Assembly (NCBI GenBank): GCA_964023275.1
Contig: OZ029916.1
Span: 20,120,064-20,184,063, forward strand
Direction: 5' to 3'
Length of the DNA stretch: 64,000 nt
Source: Norana najaformis
Lineage: Eukaryota > Annelida > Clitellata > Crassiclitellata > Hormogastridae
Positions 11,816-25,100 of this stretch are shown in pieces; the first letter of the stretch is position 1, and each line of letters begins with the position of its first letter. Both the position numbers and the translations under genes were made by a program. The notes beneath the pieces are model-generated. The model made no database searches and was not told the origin of the DNA. It worked only from the letters and a program-made list of their open reading frames with translations.

Positions 11816-13670
11816 TGTGATACTGATTCTGTTAAAGTTGTAAGATCAGATTATATTGATCTGACAAACAGGAAAATTGGGTTCTGTTAAACACAGACCA
11901 GCTTCATAAGACGAGATCAGTGGAGGAGGACCAGAACGTTTTGAATTACCAGATGCCTGGATGTTTTTCAAAGCACTGGCAATTATGTTGGCTTTTATTA
12001 TATTTCGAATGAAGCAAATGATTTATTGAAATCAGAGTTAAGGCAAATGAATGATTGCAATCAGTGTTAATTTAAGCAAGATGTGATCCCAGTCAATTAA
12101 CGCACAGAATGAAGTCTCGCCACAGTTTCCTCCCTAGGCTTTGTAAGACAGCAGTGTTTTAATACTTTAAATGAATCTTATGTTCATTGTGTTCTACTTT
12201 TTGTCTGTTGTGTTCTTTGACTGTTGGACCATTTGATTGTTTTAATTGAGATTCCTTACCAAAACAAGGAAATTGTTATCAGGTCTTATCTGCCAGATGC
12301 AGATTGTGCCCAGCCATTAAAAGGATCACTGTCAGCCCATAGTCCACCATGGAAATAGAGTATGTCCTTGAACACTTGGTAACAATGTGTGCTGGTGTCT
12401 GCAGTGCTCCCCAGCTGCATGAAGTATCGGTGCCCTGCCACTGTGTAACTTATGACACACCAAGATTTGTTGGTGAATTTGGTCAATTAGTTGGATCACT
12501 GGCCATCCCAGCCTGAGCCAGGTATTGGTGGGATATGTGGCAAGGGTGTTGATCCATTGCACCGGTGGCCATTTTTTTAATGTTAGCAATTTCATTTTCT
12601 CTGCCTGTGACAAGGCAGTTGGTCAGTCCTATCCTGTATATCTTCGGTTGGGAAGAACAGGATCTCTGCTAATCCTAGTTATGAGTTTTGTTTTGGTTGG
12701 TCTGCTGCCGTTACCCAGTGAAATGAAGCTTTAGTCTTTATTCGCATTATCTGAATTCCGCCTCTGTGACTTCAGTTGTTTCTGCTTCCAGTTTGTCAGT
12801 TTCTTTTGCTGAATCTGTTGAGGTGTGTGATTTACTTGACTGTGGTATTAGCTGTTTTTATTTGAGCAGCATTGCATTAGCTTTGACTTTGTGTTAGCTT
12901 TTTTCTGTTCTCATATGACTTCACCATTTGTTGTAATTGCACTTATTGTTTTGAATCTGATTAAGCATAATACTTTTGACTCGTGCGCTGAATATGTATT
13001 GCTGTTTTGGTCCCTTTTTTCAAAATGTTATGGATAGATTCTTTTGGTACTAATTTGGTCAGTATTTGGTATGCTTTTCAACAGTGGCCTTCTCCGGTCT
13101 TCGGAAATAAGGCATCTTTTGAATGTAAATGAATTATTTTGTGGAACAATTTGATCTTGTAAAACTATGAGGTGATTATGAATTCTCAACTACATGGAAA
13201 CCTAACTACTCTATCTTCTGTTCTCCTTTCCATTACTAGGAGGGTCTTTGGAGCTCAACTTCATCTCACCGCAGTCTCCCTTACCGCCTCTGAGCTGCAT
13301 GCCCTTCCTGCATTCTCTTCCTCACTGCCTCTCCTCACTGATGGCAAGGATCTGTGAAACCAAACACTGCTTGACTAGGTTGGTGAAAGTAAATGCCATC
13401 TAGTGGATAACTGATGATTTATCACTGCTGAAGACAAACGTATTTGAACTGTTTATATTTGTGACTTTATGAAGCACTACTGGAAAGTTCTGTGTACGTG
13501 GTGCTATAAAAGTTGTTGAGCAGATTTTGTTACACATATTCAAGTGTTTCTGGATTAAATTATGCCACTGCTTGAATTTGTGCTTGGTAACCTATTGTCA
13601 AGACATATGTGGCAATGTTAAACACTGAAGTAACCTACTTCCATTGACACAGTATCCTATGTCTGTGTGA

Positions 13671-13850
13671 CATGGTAGCCAATTGGTTTGAGTGCTTGCC
13701 TTGTAATGTGGAGTTTGCAGGTTCAAGGCTTCCCGAGACATTTAGTGTAGAGGGACCTTGAGCAAATCCTCAATGTACAATTGTTCAGTGGCTGATGCTT
13801 GTTATTAGATAGTGGCACTTGATAAATACAGAAATAATAATAATGTTTAT
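13671..13850 (+). mobile_element. tRNA-derived SINE
   Basis: A box A-like stretch (GTAGCCAATTGGTTTGAGTG) and a box B (GCAGGTTCAAGGC) are spaced as in RNA polymerase III promoters of tRNA-derived SINEs. A short body follows, ending in an A-rich AATAATAATAAT tail. Family unknown. Confidence 0.6.
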
Positions 13851-14181
13851 ATGATTTTATATGAACAATATTGTCTACTGAGCAGACATGTGACCGTAGA
13901 TGTCTATTCTTTATGCGAGTTTGCCTTAGCATCTCTGCTTTGTACACAGACTGTGACATCTGTTAATTTAGTGATGGTGTTATTGATAAATGATGGGATG
14001 AAAGTGTTTTAATTTGTTGTTGTTTTCAAGGTCTTTGCAGAGAAGGTTGAATTTTATGTACATTTTATTTTACACTACTGTACAGTTGTGTTTTGGAAAA
14101 GTTTCTGAATAGCTGCAAATGAAATTGCTTTTCATTTATTTCAGTAATATATAAATGAAGCTAGCAAACTTCAGTTAGATT

Positions 14182-15148
14182 CATCATCATCATCATCAAG
14201 AACCATGGGCTCAGCGCCCGTAGGTGTCCGCTGCCGTCTTCACCAAGTTCTTCCATCGCTCCCTGTCTATCGCCGTGTGACTCAGCTCCTGGAGTGATGC
14301 TCCTCCCCACCCGGTGACGTCATCCAGCCATTCCCTGTGTGGCCTTCCTCTTCGATTTGCCCCCTCCATCCTGCCAAACAGCAGTATTTTTATTTTCCGA
14401 TCATCCTTCATTCTGCAGATATGTCCAAAAAGTTTCAGCTTTCTCTTGATCAGATTCTGCATGATGGTTTCCTTAGGGCGTATTCGTTTGTATAGTTCTG
14501 TGTTAGTGACCTTTTGCGTCCAGCCTATTCCCAAAATCTTTCGATAACACTTTCTTTCGAAAGACAGCATCCTTTGCTCTATGTCCTTTGTTACCACCCA
14601 GGACTCGCATCCGTAGAGCACTCCGCTGAAGATGCACGTCTTTAGTACTTTCACCTTAGTTTCCAATTTTATCGCTTTACTTCTCCAGATTTTATCCATA
14701 GCCTTTAGTGTTGTTGCAGCCCTTGCTATCCTTGTCCATACTTCCTTTCTGCTGTCTAGGTCATATGTCATGTTGCTCCCGAGATATGTGAACTTTTCCA
14801 CATTCTCCAGTTGATTTCCATCGATGACTAGTTTCTTTCTGTGGTCCTTTTCTCCGAATACTAGAGTTTTGGTTTTTTCGAAGTTCATGGTCAACCCATA
14901 TCTCTTTCCTTCTTCATTCAGAGCTTGCGCTGTTGTTTCCAGTCTTTCCTCGTCTCTTTCGATCAAGTCAATGTCATCTGCAAAACATAGGTTGTTGATT
15001 CTTGTTCCGCTTATTACTACCCCATCTTCTTTATCTCTTATCTTATCCAAGACTCTTTCCAATAGTGTAATGAAGGAGCTTGGGGATATTGGGTCCCCTT
15101 GTCTTGTACCTCTGCTTGTTTTAAACCAATTTCCCTTCTCGTTCCCAA
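14182..15148 (-). mobile_element. RTE-type LINE, 5'-truncated, with 11-bp target-site duplication
   Basis: A 283-residue minus-strand open frame (14211-15062) carries the reverse transcriptase FADD motif and the RTE/BovB-like C-terminal region ([29 protein letters not shown]). The 3' end is a (GAT)n tail, seen as ATCATCATC on the + strand. TCAGTTAGATT occurs on both sides (14171-14181 and 15149-15159) as the target-site duplication. Only the second half of the reverse transcriptase remains, typical of 5' truncation. It is related to the copy at 37952-39350. Confidence 0.9.
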
Positions 15149-16123
15149 TCAGTTAGATTAGTGTTGTATTTTTGTAGAATGAAAAATTTAACACTTGCCA
15201 ATTTAAGCCAAATTGTGGGTTGTGTAGATTAAGTAACACAAGTTCCTGAATAGTTTTAGCAAATTAATGAATTCCTTGAATTATGACATATTTACCCATA
15301 TTTATGATGGCCAAATGAAACTATGTATTTCTTTTCTCCCGTTTCTTCCAAGCAAAGATGCTTACTGTGCTGTCCGTTTCAACTCCATATAGGCACAACT
15401 CTCTGACTTAGCTTGAATGACTGATACTTCACAAATGCATTTCTACCTTAGGCATATGTATTTTGTTATTTTTTATTTATTTATTGCACTTATGATATGC
15501 TCAGGGTCAGTAAATCTGAGCCTTAAGCACAAGACGAGTCTGCACAAACATCTTGTCCAGGTCATTACGAAGCATCTGCTTAGCTAATTCCGTTACCAAA
15601 CGGAACCTCTAATAAGGGTTCAGTCTCCTGGACCTTCACAGCACAAGGAGAAACCAGCACGACTACTGTAATGGGGCTGACCTTGAATGGGTGGTGCTGG
15701 TTTGAAAGTGGACATGCAATTCTGTTTCAGTATTTTGTGTACACATAGTAATTAACACCAACAAATTACATCTTCATATCATATGAGTCTAATCACTGTT
15801 TACTTTCCAGCATCTCAGACATGTACTTTACAATGAATTTGCAGTTTCTGCAGTTAAATAATATATAGTTAGGCTTAAAATATCGTTTATAACTTGTTTG
15901 TTGTAGATCCTCTTCAAATGAATTGTATCAACTTAGAAACTTTTACAAGACATACCAGAATAGTAGTGATACTTTGTAGACCTACTTTTGACTCGAGAGC
16001 CTACTGCAACACATGCAAGCCTACTACTAGTCTTGGGCACTTTGTGTATCATGTATGAATGATGTGAAGGTCATGGTTTAAAGAACATTATTCAATTTAT
16101 AGTAAGCATATCATTGTGCTGTT

Positions 16124-19100
16124 TTAAGCCACTGCTAACTTCTTCAGTGCATCTTCAAGTTTCTCGGTATCGCCTGTGACAAAAACACAAATGTTACAGA
16201 CGATACTGGAGCTGCGATGTAAGTGAGTTTTAATGGCATGTCGACCTATGACTGCATGTCCGTTTTTATTATGTCACATTTAGGGCCTACGTGTAGGCAT
16301 ATTGATGGTAGCATTTCTGATTAGTTGATGTTGCTTGCTGCCTCTGTTGTCGCTAGGCTTGTAATGTGTAGGCCTATTATGGCCTTAAAGAAAGCTCATT
16401 TTGGACAATGAATAGGCCTATAGCTACCCTATATGAAAGCTGTTATTTTCACATTTAAGTGAAAAGGTGAATATCAGACCTGAACAGCAGGTCAAAAAAC
16501 CAAGCAGACTTTCCATAATTTTCTCTTGGCTTATTAATATGCTAGGTGCTCGACTATGTATAACAGATCACTTTTTCACTATGCTCTGCTGAATAGATAT
16601 ATAAATATTGAATGTGGCAGCAAAATGCAACTCTGCTACTGAGATATCGCAACCAGCAATGATGTGCATACGGGACCCATATGGATCTCATAAAATGTGT
16701 ATGGGTACGCTGGATGAGAAATGAATGCATCATGTAGTAGGCATGTAGGCCTACCCATGTGGGCTACTTTAGTCTATTTGTGTATAGGTATAAACCTGGC
16801 CTTTTCAGATTCAAAGTTCAAAACAAAGGATGACCACAATGACAAATCAACTTATAGCAGTAGACTGTAGCTCTACATAGGCTACTGTTAGGAACTGAGC
16901 TTTAACATAAGCGGCATATGTTATCTTACCTTTGATATCTGATGCAAACAGCGAAATCTGTCGCACGTTGTCAAGAATCTCCACTGATGACGTGTACGGA
17001 TTATAGCGAACTCCGAATTTTCTTGGAATTGTTGCAGCAAAAGCCCTGAATAACAAGCACACAGCACATCATAAAAATTCAGTGGCTTAGCCAGAGTTTG
17101 CAAAATGAGAGCAACTTGCTTTTTTCCGTCCTTCTGTCTTTCCCCTCTCGGCCTAAGACTTGCATGTTTCAGTGTGCTTGCTTTACTGATGGTGTCACGC
17201 TTGGCTAACGGGACTAATCTGGAACTGACCGGTTTGCTGATATGCAATGAAGCAATTAGCGGTATACTGTATGTGACATAGTGCATTAGTTACATCGCCC
17301 GGAACAACATTTCTCTTGCAAAATCTCCTTTTTCACCTGTTCCGCCACTTCTGTGCAAATCTGTAAATTATGTTGCAAGTTACCAAACATGCATGTTTGA
17401 CTTTACAGCGTGTCCAATGACCAGTGAGAGCCGCTTCTCCCGTGGCCCCATAGCAGTAAATTCTCCCGGTCACAGGATTTTAAACGCCCCGCTGGTACGG
17501 ATTGGTGTGCCATCGACTGATGTTTTGTGCAGTTTTATAGGGACACTATAAAAGTTATAACAATATTTTAAAAAACTGGATTAAATGTCTAGACCTACAT
17601 ATGCAATGATGAAATGACTTGAGGCGCCTTCTCACCTGAGTTTATCCTTGGCGTCTTCAAAACTGTCGGAGACGTAATAGATCGGCTGATACTGTGTGAT
17701 CGGGTAACTTTGTATTCCGGTCTGTTTTGGATCAAAGGAACGTGTCTCAGGTTTGTCACTCAGGCAGTACTGCACAGAAAATGATGCATTCGATTTAACG
17801 TGGCAGTTCTACGGCAGACAGGAGTTCGTCAACGCTTTGACAGCGTTACATTTTCAAGGTCATAGACCATAGAACCTTGTTTGTATTTTAAATAGGCTTA
17901 AGTGTAATATAAGCACGCATAGGCCCCTATTAGATTTTACTAAAATTTGCATTTTGGTCCAGTGGCGGCGTATCTGGCCAAAGGATCCTGGGTCCGGGCC
18001 TCCTGAGGACAAGATTATTACTCTTTAGATTCGTGTAGATCCGATTAGATATTTAGGTGTACCCTCCCGCTGATTGGTTTCTTTGCTTTGCTTCATTTAT
18101 TAACCAGTACTTTCCAGAAGCCTTCATGTGCTCAATTTGCCTGATCCTAGCCTGTTTAATTTTGGCATTGAATGCCAAAAATCAGCATAAGCCTGCAATG
18201 TCATTTGTGTCACTATTCCTAAAGGCGATCCGGGATTGTAAACCAGGTCACGGAAGTCAGAAGGTAACATAATAACATCTCTGTCACCATGCCAACTCTG
18301 CGGCATCTTATGGCTAGCATTAGTAGACCTCACTCAATCTCGCGACCTGCCTATCTCAAGTATCTGATATTGTTTCTTTCGCGATCAGATGTTTCTTTAA
18401 AACAATAAGGGAGTCAAAATGTGTAAATAAACTTCAGATACTATCGTAATCGTAAACTCTATATTTCTACAGCGCCCAAAGAAAGCTAAGTCGCGGGAAC
18501 CAGCTTATTCACTGACGCTCAGTCAAAACAAAATCGATGGGCAAGAAGGGTTGGTTCCAGGTCAAGATCCAAGTGTTAGGCAGGCAGGCAGGCAGTCAGA
18601 CGGCTATGGTGGGTGGTGTTTGGAATTGAATTCTCGAAACAGATAAGGGGATGAAGAAGAATCAGGATAGGATCTGCAGAAGAGGAGTGTTTTCAGTTTT
18701 GAGTAGAAGACCTGCGGAGAGATTGCAAGAGGTGAAGTGATGTTCGTACGTTGGATCAGATAATTGTTGTAATTCTGGTGGGAGTTTATTCATGGGCGCC
18801 CGTACGCTGGAGCAGTTGCTGTGGCAATTTTAAGTAATAAAAATAGCTTAATTATGCCGACGTCTGGTTTGCTTGCTTACTTGCTTATGCAAAGATTGTT
18901 CAGTCAAACGCATTAACTGTGGCACAAATGGCACTTACACAATATGCCTGCATCTGCTACAGATGTTTCATTAACACAGATAGGCAACAAAAACATCCTT
19001 CATCAGTTCAGCTGCATGACGTGGACAGACATACAGCAGGGTCAGCCGGGTCGACACAGCAGTCCAGAAGGGGTGGAGGAAGGAGAAAGTGTGTATATCA

Positions 19101-22100
19101 CCTCTGCTTTCCTCCTGTAACCTTTAAGCATTGCGTTCTTTGTAAAATCAATGATACTGGTAAACAGATGTTAAGCCGTCCGCCTGGGCCACTTAGTCCA
19201 TTAAAGCAGTGTCTGTGATTTGAAACAGGGCCTTTCAAAACGCCAAGTGCAGTCCTCAAGTCAAAAGAATAATGGCATAGACCCTACTGTTGAAATTGAA
19301 GATTACCGTAATATAGGCCTAGGTGATATCACTGTACCTCAGATTTGGTCATTTTGTTTTCAGATTTGACAATGATAGGCCTGTTGCTGATGATACACGA
19401 ACTTCAGCACTAGGCCTAATTCAAATGCTTTAGAGACTATAAGACTATAGTGCAGACTATAAGACTAGGCCTACGTTTTATGTATTATCCAATACCTCTA
19501 ATTCTCCAAACGATGACAGGAGACCTGCACCGTAGGCCTTCAGATGACCACTCTGGCGGCAAAGACCGAACTCCACCGTAAACCAGTAGCACTGCAAATG
19601 ACATCAAAAGACCTACACCTAGCATAATAAATGCAGTATATCCATACACATGTATGTGCGATTTATTAATAGGCCATAGCCTATAAGACGACGCCATCTC
19701 TCAGCGGTGCATAAGAAAACCATGGTTTCCACTGGATTTTCACCTTCACGTGATTCCACACGCATGGTTTCACGTATTTTCCATGGATAATGAATGGATT
19801 TTGCTGAGGTATCTATACGCCTGGGATTCCATGGTTTTCTTCTGCACCACTGAGAGTGCGTCGTCTATAATACGAAGAATATGACATAATTTCACATAGT
19901 TATGGAGCCCATGTGTGGAATATTGTCATATTGTCACCAAGTCTTCAACATATGACGTTGCTGTTGGGACTTTCTGTCAGAGGCACAGTTGTATTCGCTT
20001 TACGTCAATCACGGACCATCACAGACCATCACAGACACAGACTATCGATCAATGCCACTAACAAAACTCGAACATTGAATAAGCAATGGGCCATGACCGT
20101 ATAATTTACATTGAGTATTGAGGTACTCTCCTCATAAAGCATTAGGCAATAGGCATAGGTGGCAGGAGTTTAGTCACCTATGCCAATAACTGGTTACTGA
20201 CGGAAGCACAATACGCAAGGTATACAATTTGAAGACTGCTAAGCCAAAGCATACCCATGCAACACATAGCGCCTTTTCACTGGGAATAATAATAATAATA
20301 ATTAGCAACTTCTAATGCGCCAGTGTCTAATGCACAAGGCATCAACCGATGGCACACCAAAACCAAGCCACAGTCAGGTCGATATCCAGAAGGTCAGTCC
20401 GCACGACAGAGAGGCAGCCTATGGTGGATAAGCAATTTGAAACAGGTAAGTTTTAAGTTGAGAACGAAATGACAGGAGCGACTGAGCAGAACGATCAGAC
20501 ACAGGGAGGGAATTCCAAAATTTTGGTCCAGCAACCGAAAATGCTCGTTTACCAAGAACAGTTCTAGCCCAATGTATGACCAGAGAAAGACAATCAGATG
20601 ACCTTGCAGAATAATGATAAGTCTGGGGTATAAGGATTGATTTCAAGTATTGTGGTTGGCCATAGTTCAATGTTTTATAAACTGTAAGTCCTAATTTGAA
20701 ACAAATCCTTTGCTGAACAGGAAGCCAATGTAAAGACTTAAGCACAGGGGTTATATGCTCTTATTTAGAAGTATTTGTTATGGCTCTAGCCAAGGAGTTC
20801 TGAACTCTTTGGAGTTTCTGCATGTTTGATTTAGTGATACCAACAAGAATGGAGTTACAATAGTCAAGACGACTGGAGACCAATGCTTTAGCTAAGGATA
20901 TTCTGGAAGACATGGGGACATAATGCCTAATTCTGCATATGTCTCGAATATACATATATGATGACTTACAAATACCATTTACATAGTTTGTGTGGGACAT
21001 GGTTGAATCGAAAACAACACCCAAGTCACAAGCAGTATCAGTCATCTCAATGAGTGAATCACCCAGTTTTACAGATTTAAGCCATTCGAATTTCTTAAGT
21101 TGCTGAGGAGTGCCAAGCAGTAGAAATTCAGTTTTCGAGGGGTTAAGGAGAAGTTTATTTGCTGCCATCCAAGATTGCAGCTCTTCAAAGGCATCAGACA
21201 ACAGTTGCACAGACGAGTGACAAGTCAAACTATCAAATGAGATGTAGATTTGGGTGTCATCAGCATAGAAATGATATCCCAGTGAATGATTGTCTAGCAG
21301 AGTACCTAGAGGTGTGGTGTATAATGTAAACAAAAGAGGACCAAGTACAGAACCCTGCGGAATGCCACAAGTCAACGAGGCACTAGCTGAATAATGTCCA
21401 TTTATAATATACAGATTGAGTGCGAGGGCTGAGGTAAGTAGCAAACCAGTGTAGGGCAGGACCAGAAACTCCAAACCAATGTTGAAGACGATGCAAAAGG
21501 AGAGAGTGGTCGACAGTATCAAAGGCAGCAGACAAATCAAGGAGAACAATTGCAGTCACCTTTCCATTATCCATGGAGCACATGATGTCGTTATGAACAG
21601 CAAGCAGGGCAGATTCTGTTGAATGAAATTTATGGTATGCAGACTGAAATGGAGAAATTAGTGGGTTGGAAGAAAGCTTGCATACGATTCAAAACTACCC
21701 GTTCAAGAATTTTAGATATAAGATTCAAAGTTGAGATGGGTCTGTAATTAGACAGGTCACTTGGATCGACAGAAGGTTTCTTTAGCAGAGGATGAACTAT
21801 GGCATGAGCAAAACCAGAAGAAAAGGATCCCTCAAACAATGAGAAATTGATAATTGATGTAATGGTTGGATCAAGGACATCAAAACATTCTTTTAGGTAA
21901 GATGTGGGAATGGTGTCTAAGAGAGAGGTTTTGTCAGGTGAAGAAAATATGAGTCTGCGGACCTCCGCAAGAGTTGTTGGCAGAAATTAATCCAAGACTG
22001 GAGGAGAAGAACTAGGAAGAAGAAATTTATCACATAACAAAAAACCATTAAATTTCAGCCTTATACCAGAAATCTTATCAGCAAAGAAGGTGAAAAATTT

Positions 22101-25100
22101 ACTGGCTAGCTCTTGTGTAGCACAGAACACGCCAAAAGATGAATTTAATTTCTCTCTGTGTAGTAATTTATTCAAAGCCATCCACAGAGTTTTTGGAGAT
22201 GTAGAACTTTCGGCAATTAAATTAGTTAAATATTCTGATTTTGCTGAAGAAACAAGTTTGCACACAAGTTTACACTGTTGCTTAAACCTACTGAGATCTG
22301 AGGGAAGTCGAGAGTGGCGCCACCAACGCTCCAACTTACTTCTGTGACGCCTAGCATCGGAAATGGCAGAGTTGAACCAAGGCTGTGGTGTGTGCTCTAC
22401 TAATCTTTTAGTTCTAAAAGGAATTTGTCTGTCAAGAAGCTCAGATAAAGTAGACTGGAACTGCATAGCCAGTTCATTAGCAGTTTGTGCAGGAGATAAC
22501 CACAATGGAGATGTTAAGATATCATGCTTCAACTTCTTTAAATCAATTTTATGCCAAGGACGAAATTTAATAGTTTTATAATTTGAGGGTGGTTTAAAAG
22601 GGGAGTCAAATTTTGAAGAAATTGCAATATGATCTGATAAATACGACTCAAGTGGCGAGATAGAATGAAGTGATTTTGAGTCAGAACGAGTTGTCAAAAC
22701 ATCTAAGGTGTGACCTTTACTATGTGTATGAAAGGTGACAAGTTGTTTCATGTCAAACCCTTCTAACATATCAAGAAATAATGAGGAATAATGACCAGCT
22801 GTATCAATATGAATATTAAAGTCACCCATAATAACTATTTCAGAGGGAGAGGAAATCAAATATTCAAGTAATGGCTGGAATTCATTAAGAAAATCAGTCA
22901 AAGAGAGGGATGGGGGACGATAAATATTTACAAGTAAAACCTGTTTGTTGCCAGAAATGAGCGTAGCAGCTAGGGCCTCAAATGACTTGGGTGTAGGAAT
23001 AGGCAAAATGAATTTACGTAGTGGCAGATATGACTTAAAAAGAAAGGCGAGCCCTCCGCCTTTGCCGCTGCACCGAGGCTCATTCAGCAGAGTGAAGGTT
23101 GGGGGAGTAAGATCAGAAATGAATCCAGGTGTGTCACTAGGCTGGAGCCACGTCTCAGTAAGAGCAAGTATGTGTAAAGAATTCTCACAAAGAAAATTAT
23201 GAAGGACGGCACCTTTACTACGAAGGGAACAAATGTTTAATAGACCAATATCAAAATTTTTAAGTCTAGCAGGTCCTGGATTGTTTCAACATCACCAGCC
23301 AAAAGAAGCAACAGAAACAAATACATAGACAACCCATGACATGTCGTTGAAGATGTTTTACATGAATTTACATTTAACCCACGACGGAAAATAATGTTAG
23401 GGGAATTGCATAGTAGCAGAACGTATGGCCGAATTGAATAAGCAGTACTGGGAATCAGATAGTATGAATGAGCCTGAGCCAAATTCTTAAATAGACCAAA
23501 CCGTAAGGACGCATGTGTAAAAGTGATAGACTTGCCTTCACCAGATTTTGCAAGCAGGACCAGGATGAACACAATACAGTACCAAAGCAAACAGCGTAAT
23601 GAGGCACCCATAATACGTGTTCCCACGTTCTGTGTCCGCATTCTCTTCATAGCAACATATTATTGTTCGAAAAGATAGAATCCAACGGTTACCGTGGCCA
23701 GTTGAGAGATGTATTCGTCTGGAGCTCCGAGGCTGGCGAGACCGATTTCCTGCGAAAACTGAGCGAAAGCTGGATCGGCAAACAAAGGCGCATGGCCGAG
23801 CAACTCATGGCAGACGTCCCTTTAATCAGTTACAACATCAAATCCCACGCTGATCAAAACATGGTTTGTACATGTAGCATGAGTCAGCCAACAGTTACTG
23901 AAATTCACTGAGGCTATGCAGTTCTTGTAGGAAAGGCCTGTTGTGCACAATAATTAGTCTAGTACTTACAGGCTAAGTCATCTTCACAGGTCACTGCAGA
24001 TTTTTAACATCAAACCTACATAAACTCATACATCGTTACTGTAAAGTTGTAGTCTTTAGGCCTGTGAATGTGAGCATATTACGCACCTCTACGTGAATAG
24101 GTTCACTTAACGAAACATGCATGAGCTGACATACTGTACTATAATTTCAATGCAGTATGTATAATCCAGCTATAAAGTAGCTTAAACACGCAGGCAGAGG
24201 ATGTGCAAGAAAGTCACTCATGTGTGGTCACTCATCTGTATATGGTTTTGATGGCACAACTGTATGCTCTCGCGAATAGAGGTCTTCATTTAGAAGTTCT
24301 AAATAGCCTTATAAAAGCGGAGGCTCCCATGTCTCATAGTGGAACGTACGAGAGACGTCCTTTTCTTACTCTTAGGCTCTTAGGCCGTCAACGGACGAAT
24401 CCAAAGGTCCTGGATATGGGGGGTCAGTGCATTACAGGACTTGCCATTTATTTTCCAGCTTACGTCAGTGCCAAATTCTACTGTGTGGCGACAGAGGCAA
24501 GTGTGCATAAACAACTTGTCCATGGTCGTTACACAGCGTCCGCTCGGTAGGCTCGAACCCGTATCGTTGGATTGCGGGCTACCAAACAGATCACCGTGCC
24601 GCGTGATATAGCAGACTTAGTAGGCCTACAAATATGACACAGCTTCACATTCTTGAATGATCGTTTAAATTCGTTTGAAACTCTGTAATGCCCTAGTATA
24701 TTATGGCATAGAAAACAAGAGTACATACGGTTCTGGCGTGTAGCTCGGTACAGATGAATGCCTGATGTATTGCGTTGAATGAAACACTCGGAAAGCCAGA
24801 CCAGCGAGAAAATCTCTCGAAGACAGAAGTCCTGCCACTGGGCGCAAAGTGAATCCAGTGCAGTCTGTTACAGAAGAGCCATGGGCAAGAGTTTAGAGTC
24901 ACCGACACAAACATGTCTTCAAACTAATGGAATGTAGGCACATATTCAAGTGACCATAATTATTCAACTCATTTTAAAATTTAAATAGCATAGCATGACG
25001 TCCCTTTAAATAGCATAGCATGACGTTTTTAAGTAGAATTTGCTAAAACATGTGAAATGAGTGCTCTGAGTTTCATAGCATACGGTGAACAGAATAAGGA

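Larger units (their letters stand above)
11383..16123. other. Convergent intergenic region, repeats only
   Basis: This lies between the 3' end of the receptor gene (+) and the 3' end of the phenylalanine hydroxylase gene (-). Apart from the LINE and SINE relics listed separately I see no gene. Open frames at 12.3-12.7 and 13.2-13.4 kb resemble no family I recognise. Confidence 0.6.
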
